In this document: one piece after another, positions 24,128-31,095 of the stretch
How positions within the stretch are numbered: the first letter of the stretch is position 1
Layout of the letters: each line of letters begins with the position of its first letter
Source: Sedimentibacter saalensis
Lineage (GTDB): Bacteria > Bacillota > Clostridia > Tissierellales > Sedimentibacteraceae
DNA: 50,736 nucleotides
Assembly: GCF_007830175.1 (NCBI RefSeq)
Contig: NZ_VLKH01000014.1
Span: 1-50,736, forward strand
Direction: 5' to 3'
Notes under the pieces: generated by a model
Seen by the model: only the letters and a program-made list of their open reading frames with translations
What the model was told of the DNA's origin: nothing
The model's database searches: none
Translations under genes and position numbers: made by a program

Positions 24128-25150
24128 TTATAAATAGTCTCTTAATCCTTTTACTTCTTCAAGATATCCTACAGTGGTCTTCGCATGGTAAAGCGAGCTA
24201 ATGATTGCTTCTTCAACAGCTTCTACAGAAGCTTCGAAAATCTTGTCTATGCTGTCATCAAAAAACATCTTTGTTTCAAGGATGTCTTTGGTGCTGTAGT
24301 GGGGAACCCTGTTTGCAGTAGTAAATGCTATGGCAACATCACCACTGCCGTTTCCCATGTAGGAACCTGTTCTTCCAAGAGAAATAGCAGCTCTTCTGGC
24401 TACTCTTTTTAATTGTCTTTCACTTAGAGGAATGTCCGTTGCTATAATAATGATAATAGAGCCCTCATCCTTTTTAATGTCCTGTACTCCTTTTATTTTT
24501 ATTCCCATGTGGTCTCCGCCGATTATCAGGTTTCCTGAAGAACCGAAGTTTGACATTACCAATGCACCTATGGTGAACTCTTGACCATCAACATTTACGA
24601 GCCTGGAGGCAGAACCTAAGCCGCCTTTAAGACCAAGGCAGCACATTCCTGTTCCGCTTCCTACAGCTCCTTCTTCAAAGTACTCTGATGGTGAATTAAG
24701 AGCTTTTAATACATCCTCTTCTGTAATGTGAAGACCTCTGATGTCATTTAATCTTCCGTCGTTACATTCTGTGACAAGACAATTTACAGTTCCGGTTGTA
24801 ATACCAATGTCATTGTTTTGCTCCAGCATATATTTTGTCAAGGCTGTTGCTGCAGTTCCAATACTGAGAGTATTGGTCATAATAATTGGAGTTTCAATTG
24901 TTCCCAATTCTTCCACCTGTATTAAGCCCATGCTTTTTCCAAATCCATTAAGTATAGCAGATGAAGCCATAACTTTATCTTGAAAAACATTTCCCTCATG
25001 GGGAAATACAACAGTAACACCTGTATTTACATTTTCTCTTTGCAGAGTTACATTTCCGACTTTGACACCTTTTACATCAGTAATAAGATTTTTTATTCCC
25101 TTTCTATGTTTTTCATATAAATTTAAGCCACTGTTAATCGGTAGACCCAT
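24128..25150 (-). CDS. P1 (DmpA/BapA-type) N-terminal-nucleophile peptidase
   Basis: 340 residues, no signal peptide. Family marks: NLITDVKGVKVGN, LNDIRGLHITEEDV, GAVGSGTGM followed by LKGGLGSASR, and the nucleophile segment EGSIIIIIATDIPLS with Ser231, before which DmpA-type proenzymes cut themselves into two chains. DmpA enzymes remove N-terminal L- or D-amino acids, and BapA relatives split beta-peptides. It converges on the peptide transporter operon and is preceded by a sigma-54 promoter (25238-25254). The S12 hydrolase and this enzyme bracket the transporter, so both probably act on imported peptides. Ribosome site AAGGAGGA. Confidence 0.88.
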   Translation of the reverse strand: MGLPINSGLNLYEKHRKGIKNLITDVKGVKVGNVTLQRENVNTGVTVVFPHEGNVFQDKVMASSAILNGFGKSMGLIQVEELGTIETPIIMTNTLSIGTAATALTKYMLEQNNDIGITTGTVNCLVTECNDGRLNDIRGLHITEEDVLKALNSPSEYFEEGAVGSGTGMCCLGLKGGLGSASRLVNVDGQEFTIGALVMSNFGSSGNLIIGGDHMGIKIKGVQDIKKDEGSIIIIIATDIPLSERQLKRVARRAAISLGRTGSYMGNGSGDVAIAFTTANRVPHYSTKDILETKMFFDDSIDKIFEASVEAVEEAIISSLYHAKTTVGYLEEVKGLRDYL

Positions 25151-25237
25151 TTTATCCTCCTTGGTATATTCTTTCTGAAATCAATATAAACAAACCTTAT
25201 TTCGTATGTTCTCATGAAGACTGTCTAATATGATTAT

Positions 25238-25254
25238 TGCATTTTTTGTGCCAA
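25238..25254 (-). promoter_or_regulatory. Sigma-54 (-24/-12) promoter of the P1 peptidase gene
   Basis: Read on the minus strand: TTGGCACAAAAAATGCA. The GG (25252-25251) and GC (25240-25239) are exactly 12 bases apart and TTGGCAC is a perfect -24 box; the -12 box has ATGC instead of TTGC. Transcription would start near 25227, giving a leader of about 77 bases. Two sigma-54 activators lie in the neighbourhood. Confidence 0.65.
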
Positions 25255-25402
25255 TTTTCATGATCACAATAATTAATAAAAGGCTGTTGGAGGCTGGAAA
25301 AAACTTATAAATTAAGGAAATTTAAAATTAATCTTATGCAGTGGCATGAAAATTACTTGTTTAGTCCTGATTATCATACTTTTGTCCTGTTTTAACCGAT
25401 TG

Positions 25403-25465
25403 AGACATAGGGGACGGTTCTCAGCGACCATATTAGATGGTCACGAAGAACCGTCCCCTATGTCT
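25403..25465. repeat. Long inverted repeat of the GGGGACGGTTCT family
   Basis: Perfect 19-bp arms, AGACATAGGGGACGGTTCT and its complement at 25447-25465, enclose a second pair GACCAT/ATGGTC. It lies in the 577-base gap between the P1 peptidase and the second activator. The remainder of that gap is AT-rich, and apart from the -24/-12 promoter I see nothing else in it. Relatives are at 46194-46246 and 6355-6420. Confidence 0.85.
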
Positions 25466-25727
25466 GAAGTTAGAGACAAAGTTTAACAATATACTTCATT
25501 TTAAATTATTTTTCGTCAACTAATATTTTAACTGAGCATTGGCTATACTTTGTTTTAATAACATTGGAAATTCCAAAGATTATAACTGTTTTATGACACA
25601 GAATTAACATAAAAAGCCACATGTTGAGAGGCATTAAAATAAACTTTAAAGAAGTATATATAAAATGCTTTCAAAATATTGAAAATTATGATAAACTATT
25701 AACAAAAGCCGATTTGGGGGTAATGAA

Positions 25728-27152
25728 GTGTTAAATGTACCTATGCATTGTATTGAACTTATATTGGAACAAGCAGGAATCATAGCAATTACAGACAAGT
25801 ATGCAAGATACACCTTTGTTAACAAAATGTGGCAGCACGATACCGGTATTTCTGAGAAAGAGGCTTTGGGAAAATATGCTCATGAAATTATCGAAGGTTC
25901 CAGAGCTATTGCAGCCATAACATCCGGGAAAGTTTTAACTGCGGATATGTTCATTAAAAAAAAGGATGGTACAAGCCTTCCGGGAGTAATGACTTATTAT
26001 CCGATTTTCAACAGCAACGAAGTTATTGGCTGTTTTATTTACTCTTCATTTGAATCCATGGAACAAGCCTTTGCATTTTCTGAAAAATTGGAGTCAATAA
26101 CCGCTGAGTATGAGTTTTTAAAGGGTGAAATGAGGAAACGAAGCGGAGTAAAATACAGTGTTGATGATATTATTGGAAAAAGCGATGCTGTAAAATTGCT
26201 CAAGGAACACATTTACCAGGCAGGCGCATCAAATTCCACTGTGTTAATAGAAGGTGAAACAGGCACGGGTAAGGAGTTGGTGGCGCACTCCATACATGCC
26301 TGTAGCCTGAGAAATATATTTCCTTTCGTAAAGGTAAATTGCTCAGCAATACCGGCAAGCTTGATGGAGTCAGAATTTTTTGGATATGAGGAAGGAACAT
26401 TTACAGGTGCAAAAAAGGGAGGACAAAAGGGGAAGTTCGAAATTGCTCATTTAGGCAGTATTTTTTTAGACGAAATAAATCAAATGGATATGACCATGCA
26501 GCCAAAACTGCTGAGAGTTCTTCAGGAAAAGGAAATTGAGCGAATAGGATCCAGCGAAAGCATACCAATTGATACCCGCGTTATTACAGCTTCAAACACT
26601 TCATTGAGGGAAATGATAAGGCGAAATCAGTTTAGAAGTGATTTATACTACAGACTAAACATCATAAATATAGTAATTCCTCCTCTTCGCAGCAGAAGAG
26701 AAGATATACCCATTTTGGTTGATAATATGATCGAGAAAATAAGTAATAAAGTTGGCCGGGAAATAGACGGAATTTCAAACAAGGCAATAGAATATCTAAA
26801 GTATAGGGACTGGCCGGGAAATATCAGGGAGCTTCAAAATGTCATAGAAAAAGCAATGAATGTTTCAAGAAAAAGCAACTTAAGTTTGGAAGACTTTAAA
26901 AAATTCGAATCATATGAGGCCTTTACCTCCGGAAACAGAATTGCAAATGAAGAAATGTCAAGCAGTAATGAGAACGATTCACCACTGATGCTTATGAACA
27001 AGAAAAACAACATAGAAAAAAGTACAATTTTAGATGTTTTAGAGATGTGTGAGTATAATAAATCAAAAGCTGCTAAGAAATTAGGAATATCCAGAACACT
27101 TCTATATCAAAAATTACGAAAATATAATATTGAAATAGAAGAAGTAATGTAA
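25728..27152 (+). CDS. Sigma-54-dependent transcriptional activator (PAS-AAA+-Fis)
   Basis: 474 residues starting with GTG at 25728; GGGGG seven bases upstream fixes it, and the nearby ATG at 25723 is stopped at once. Residues 1-115 are a PAS domain (GIIAITDKYARYTFVNKMWQ). The AAA+ domain has GETGTGKE, FLDEINQMD and the loop GTFTGA instead of GAFTGA. The Fis-type DNA-binding helix at the end reads KSKAAKKLGISRTLLYQKLR. It lies directly upstream of the acyl-CoA dehydrogenase/molybdenum hydroxylase operon, which has an excellent -24/-12 promoter 180 bases downstream. It is the probable activator of that operon, with the PAS domain sensing the substrate or its CoA ester. Confidence 0.9.
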   Translation: MLNVPMHCIELILEQAGIIAITDKYARYTFVNKMWQHDTGISEKEALGKYAHEIIEGSRAIAAITSGKVLTADMFIKKKDGTSLPGVMTYYPIFNSNEVIGCFIYSSFESMEQAFAFSEKLESITAEYEFLKGEMRKRSGVKYSVDDIIGKSDAVKLLKEHIYQAGASNSTVLIEGETGTGKELVAHSIHACSLRNIFPFVKVNCSAIPASLMESEFFGYEEGTFTGAKKGGQKGKFEIAHLGSIFLDEINQMDMTMQPKLLRVLQEKEIERIGSSESIPIDTRVITASNTSLREMIRRNQFRSDLYYRLNIINIVIPPLRSRREDIPILVDNMIEKISNKVGREIDGISNKAIEYLKYRDWPGNIRELQNVIEKAMNVSRKSNLSLEDFKKFESYEAFTSGNRIANEEMSSSNENDSPLMLMNKKNNIEKSTILDVLEMCEYNKSKAAKKLGISRTLLYQKLRKYNIEIEEVM

Positions 27153-27185
27153 ACAAACATTAACAAAAAAGTGTCAATAAAGTTT

Positions 27186-27217
27186 ACAGTGTACACATGG
27201 TGTACACTGTTTTTTTG
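27186..27217 (+). terminator. Perfect palindrome: terminator, and possible activator site
   Basis: ACAGTGTACAC-ATG-GTGTACACTGT (11-bp arms) followed by seven T is a strong terminator for the activator gene. The palindrome TGTACAC/GTGTACA also sits about 130 bases upstream of the -24/-12 promoter, where enhancer sites of sigma-54 activators usually lie, so it may serve both ends. Confidence 0.8.
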
Positions 27218-27329
27218 TCGAATTTTTGTTTTTATTTTACGGGTGTAAATATATTTTAACCTATATGTAGGTTGATTTATGTGGATTTGCATGCTTGAAT
27301 AAAATGTAAAAATATTATCAGTCATGGAC

Positions 27330-27346
27330 TTGGCACAGTCCTTGCT
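27330..27346 (+). promoter_or_regulatory. Sigma-54 (-24/-12) promoter of the molybdenum hydroxylase operon
   Basis: TTGGCACAGTCCTTGCT matches the sigma-54 consensus at all key positions: GG at 27332-27333 and GC at 27344-27345, 12 bases apart. Start of transcription is expected near 27357, about 53 bases before the first gene. Confidence 0.82.
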
Positions 27347-27409
27347 CTTAATTTATTGCGTTAAGAAAATAACAAATTATATCAAATTTTAAAGAAGGAA
27401 GGTAATAGT

Positions 27410-28549
27410 ATGTTTGATTTCACAGACAGACAACTGGAACTTCAACAAAGAGTTCGTAAATTTGTTAACGAAAACATTTTTCCGAACCTTGAGTTGATCG
27501 ATAAAGGTGAATATCAAGAAGAGCTCTTTAAAGAATGGTGCAAAACCGGACTGGTTACCTTGGTTGCCCCTAAAGCTGTTGGAGGTATTGAGCTTGATAC
27601 AAAAAGCTGTGCCATTGTCATGGAAGAATTAGGTTATGGCGATGTAGGGGTGGCAACCGGGTTTGGAGCAAACAACCTTGGTTCATATCCACTTTTGATT
27701 TCAGGAACTCTGGAACAGCAAAAACAACATTTCGGACCTATTTTGGAAGGAAAATATGGTGCATTCGCACTTACGGAGCCTGGAGCAGGTTCTGATGCCG
27801 GTGCCGTAGCAACTACAGCTGAAAGAAAAGGCGATGAATATATTTTAAACGGTACAAAATGCTTTATTACGCAGGGAGGATTTGCAATTGATATGCAGTC
27901 ATCCATGGTAGTATTTGCATCAACTGACAGAACCTTGGGCAGCAAGGGGCTGAGTGCATTCCTTGTAAAAGGAGGAACACCTGGAATAAGAGTTGGTAAG
28001 ATTGAAGATAAGATGGGAATAAGAGGTTCTCAGACAGTTGAGCTGGTTATTGAAGATTTGCATGTTCCTGCATCATCACTGCTGGGAGAAGAAGGCGATG
28101 GAATGAAAATTGCCATGAAGACGTTGGACTCCGGAAGATTAATGGTTGCAGCACAGGGAGTAGGATGCGGACAAAGAGCATTGGATTTGGCAGTGGATTA
28201 TGTTAAAAAGCAAGTTGAAGGGGTTAAGCCTTTAGCTAAGCAACAAGCTATTGCTTTTAAAATTGCAGAAATGGAAGCATCAGTTGAAGCTGCAAGACAA
28301 CTGGTTTACAGGGGAGCATTTTTAAAGGACAATAAACAGCCATACTCTCACCACTCTGCGATTACAAAGCTATTTGCAACTGAAATGGCTATGAACGTAG
28401 CAAACTCAGCTATGGAAATCATGGGTTCATATGGTTACTCAAAAGAATCAGGAATCGAAAAAGTTTGGAGAGATGCAAGAATTCTCTCAATATATGAAGG
28501 AACAAATCAAGTACAAAGACTTGTTATATCAGGCGGATTGCTTAGATAG
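27410..28549 (+). CDS. Acyl-CoA dehydrogenase 1
   Basis: 379 residues, the normal length for a short-chain or branched-chain acyl-CoA dehydrogenase. The FAD/substrate motif ALTEPGAGSDAGA is intact near 122, and the catalytic base is present as E363 in IYEGTNQVQRL. It should introduce a 2,3 double bond into an acyl-CoA and reduce an electron-transfer flavoprotein. It is the first gene after the sigma-54 promoter, with GAAGGAAGG before the ATG. A second, non-standard member follows 22 bases on. An ETF beta-like gene lies 15 kb downstream, but no ETF alpha is in the window. Substrate unknown; co-operonic molybdenum hydroxylase and CoA ligase suggest a cyclic or aromatic-like acid, which is inference. 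Confidence 0.92.
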   Translation: MFDFTDRQLELQQRVRKFVNENIFPNLELIDKGEYQEELFKEWCKTGLVTLVAPKAVGGIELDTKSCAIVMEELGYGDVGVATGFGANNLGSYPLLISGTLEQQKQHFGPILEGKYGAFALTEPGAGSDAGAVATTAERKGDEYILNGTKCFITQGGFAIDMQSSMVVFASTDRTLGSKGLSAFLVKGGTPGIRVGKIEDKMGIRGSQTVELVIEDLHVPASSLLGEEGDGMKIAMKTLDSGRLMVAAQGVGCGQRALDLAVDYVKKQVEGVKPLAKQQAIAFKIAEMEASVEAARQLVYRGAFLKDNKQPYSHHSAITKLFATEMAMNVANSAMEIMGSYGYSKESGIEKVWRDARILSIYEGTNQVQRLVISGGLLR

Positions 28550-28571
28550 AAAGCGGGAGGTGTGAAAAGAT

Positions 28572-29690
28572 ATGGAATTATATAACAACAGTCAATTAAT
28601 CAGAAAGAGTATGGCAGACTTCAGTAAAGCAGTGTTAGAGCCTATTGCTTACGAAGATGACAGAAATGCAAGATTTCCAAAAGAAATAATAAAAGAGATG
28701 GCAAATAAAAATTACTTCGGATTGACCGTATCAGAAGAATTTGGCGGAAACAAGTCAGACTTTACAAGTGTAGCTGTAATGGCTGAAGAGCTTGCTAAAG
28801 CAAATGGTTCTGCTGCAGTAATATCAATTGCTCATGTTATTTCAGCAGCCCATGCCATAGAAAAGTATGGAAATGATGAGCAAAAGAAAGCTTACCTGCC
28901 GGACATTGTATCAGGCAATAAGCTGGGAGGATATGCTTTTATTGAACCAGGTGCTTCCATAGCAGCAGGTGCTAATAAGGTAGTTGCAGTTAAAGAAGAA
29001 GGATATTACTTGCTCACAGGCAAGAAGACACTGGTGGCAAATGGTGGGGAAGCGGATGTGTATGTTGTCATAGCACAGACAAATGCAGAAGAAGGGTTAA
29101 AAGGTCTTTCTGCTTTCATAGTTGACTGTGATGAAGTTAAAGCAGCAAAAAACATCGATAAGCTTGGATTAAGGTCTTTCCCTACAGCAGAACTGGAATT
29201 CAACAAATCAAAAGGCCAGCTGCTTGGCAAGGAAGGTGATGGGTTAAAAATTGCAAATGAAATCCAAGCCCTTTCAGATATTGCTCATGCTGCCATTGGA
29301 GTAGGTATTGGTAAAAAAGCATTGGAAGAATCAATAAAACACAGCAAGACCAGAGTACAGTTCGGTTTTCCTATCAGCAAACTGCAGGCTGTACAGTGGA
29401 TGTTAGCTGAAATGGCAGAAAAAATTCATACTTTAGACACACTGGCTTATTCTGCTGCTAAGAAAGTTGATGCAGGCGAAGATTATATGAACGAATCTGT
29501 TTATCTGAAGATGTTCGCTCAGAAAGCAACATTTGAAATAGGAACAAATGCAGTTCAAATACACGGCGGAACAGGATACAGCAGAGAAGCAAATATTGAA
29601 AGATACTTCAGAGATCTCAGAGGATTGTTTAACTTTGACAGTATCAATGAATATCCACAAAAAATCATAGCAGGCAATTTATTAAAATAG
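28572..29690 (+). CDS. Acyl-CoA dehydrogenase 2 (atypical; Asp at the catalytic Glu position)
   Basis: 372 residues, acyl-CoA dehydrogenase fold throughout (QIHGGTGYSREANIERYFRD near the end). Aligned without gaps to its neighbour, the catalytic glutamate of YEGTNQ falls on D356 in FDSINEY. The flavin motif TEPGAGSD is altered to IEPGASIAAG. So it either uses Asp as base, shifts the base to another position, or catalyses a different elimination. Some dehydrogenases of cyclic acyl-CoA esters are known to depart from the Glu rule, which makes that a tempting comparison but not proof. It may form a heteromer with the upstream gene product. Start with GCGGGAGGTG. Confidence 0.88.
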   Translation: MELYNNSQLIRKSMADFSKAVLEPIAYEDDRNARFPKEIIKEMANKNYFGLTVSEEFGGNKSDFTSVAVMAEELAKANGSAAVISIAHVISAAHAIEKYGNDEQKKAYLPDIVSGNKLGGYAFIEPGASIAAGANKVVAVKEEGYYLLTGKKTLVANGGEADVYVVIAQTNAEEGLKGLSAFIVDCDEVKAAKNIDKLGLRSFPTAELEFNKSKGQLLGKEGDGLKIANEIQALSDIAHAAIGVGIGKKALEESIKHSKTRVQFGFPISKLQAVQWMLAEMAEKIHTLDTLAYSAAKKVDAGEDYMNESVYLKMFAQKATFEIGTNAVQIHGGTGYSREANIERYFRDLRGLFNFDSINEYPQKIIAGNLLK

Positions 29691-29717
29691 ATTACCAAAT
29701 TTAAAGGAGGTGCCTTA

Positions 29718-30602
29718 ATGAACATTTTACACGAATTTGAGTATTTTAAACCAAAAAGTAAGAAAGAAGCATTAGAACTGGTAAAGGGTAAAGGCAGCAG
29801 TGCAAAGGTCTTAGCCGGCGGTACAGATTTGATCATCCAAATGAAAGAAAAGATGATTAAGACTGATGCAATAATTGACATCAGTGATTTGGAAGAATTA
29901 AAGGGCATTAAGTGTGAAGAAGGTAAAGGAGCAGAAATTCTAGCTTGCACAAAGTTAGTAGATATAGAATTTAATGCTGATCTTAAGAAAAAATATCCTG
30001 CTTTAACTTATGCAGTAAGCCAGCTTGGTTCAAACCAGGTAAGAGTTATGGCAACAATGGGAGGTAACTGCTGTCACTCATCACCGGCTGCTGAAACTCC
30101 TGCTCCATTGTCAGCTCTGGGAGCAAAAGTTGTATTAGCAAGTCTTGAAGGAGAAAGAGAACTCGCTATAGAAGAATTCATTCAAGGAAACCGTAAAAAT
30201 GCTCTTAAAGAAGGAGAAATACTTTATAAATTCATCCTTCCTGAGCCGGTTAAAAAATCTGCATGCAGATATGGACACATTGGTCTTAGAAATGCAATGG
30301 AAATAGACTGTGCAAACATGGCTGCTAACATTGAATTGGAAGAAGATAAAAAAACCATAAAGAATGTTAAGCTTGTAATGGGATCAGTTTCTATAAAACC
30401 TCTGGTTTCAGAAGCAGTGCCAAAAGTACTGATTGGTAAGAATTTGACTGAAGAACTCATTGCTAAAGCTGGTGAAGCTGCTCAAAGTGAAGCAAAACCA
30501 ATTTCAGACGTGAGAGCATCAGCGGAATACAGAAAAGACGTAATAGGCGCTTTAGCACGCAGACTCGTCAAAGAAGCTTATGAAGCTGCAAAGGAGGCGT
30601 AA
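29718..30602 (+). CDS. Molybdenum hydroxylase, FAD-binding subunit
   Basis: 294 residues, the size of CoxM/HmfB-like medium subunits of the xanthine dehydrogenase family. The FAD motif is VLAGGTDLIIQMK (34-46) and the second is ATMGGNCCHSSPAAETPAPL near 112-130. The extra [4Fe-4S] loop that marks the 4-hydroxybenzoyl-CoA reductase beta subunit is absent, so a hydroxylase or dehydrogenase role is favoured over reductive dehydroxylation. It passes electrons from the iron-sulfur subunit to an acceptor. Two bases separate it from the next gene, whose ribosome site is within its last codons. Confidence 0.92.
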   Translation: MNILHEFEYFKPKSKKEALELVKGKGSSAKVLAGGTDLIIQMKEKMIKTDAIIDISDLEELKGIKCEEGKGAEILACTKLVDIEFNADLKKKYPALTYAVSQLGSNQVRVMATMGGNCCHSSPAAETPAPLSALGAKVVLASLEGERELAIEEFIQGNRKNALKEGEILYKFILPEPVKKSACRYGHIGLRNAMEIDCANMAANIELEEDKKTIKNVKLVMGSVSIKPLVSEAVPKVLIGKNLTEELIAKAGEAAQSEAKPISDVRASAEYRKDVIGALARRLVKEAYEAAKEA

Positions 30603-30604
30603 AG

Positions 30605-31093
30605 ATGAAAAAACAAATTATTAAATTAGATATTAATAATCAGATTTATGAAGTAATGGTATCTCCTACAGATCTTCTTGTAGACGTTATAAGAAAACAA
30701 ATAGGTCTTACTGGTACTAAAAAAGGCTGCGGTCAGGGAGACTGCGGAGCTTGTACTGTGTTAATAGACGGAAAAGCTCAACTATCATGTTTGATGCTGG
30801 CAATTGCAAGCGAAGGCAAAAAAATAACCACAATTGAAGGAATTGCAAACCAGGAAACTGGTGAGCTGCATCCATTGCAGCAGTCATTCCTTGATCATGG
30901 GGCAGTACAATGCGGTTTTTGCTCTCCAGGTATGATTTTATCATCAAAAGCTTTGATAGATGAAAACCCACAGCCTACAGAAGAAGATATTAAACATGCA
31001 CTGGAAGGAAATCTATGTCGTTGCACAGGTTATGTATTAATTCTTGAAGCAGTCGAGTCATATGTAGAGGCTCTTTCTAAAGGGGAGGTGTAA
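30605..31093 (+). CDS. Molybdenum hydroxylase, 2x[2Fe-2S] subunit
   Basis: 162 residues, full length for the small subunit. The plant-type cluster is CGQGDCGACTVLIDG...C near 40-60. The second cluster is made by QCGFCSPGM near 101 and LCRCTGY near 138. It carries electrons from the molybdenum subunit to the FAD subunit. Spaced two bases from both neighbours, so the three subunits are tightly coupled. Confidence 0.94.
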   Translation: MKKQIIKLDINNQIYEVMVSPTDLLVDVIRKQIGLTGTKKGCGQGDCGACTVLIDGKAQLSCLMLAIASEGKKITTIEGIANQETGELHPLQQSFLDHGAVQCGFCSPGMILSSKALIDENPQPTEEDIKHALEGNLCRCTGYVLILEAVESYVEALSKGEV

Positions 31094-31095
31094 AA

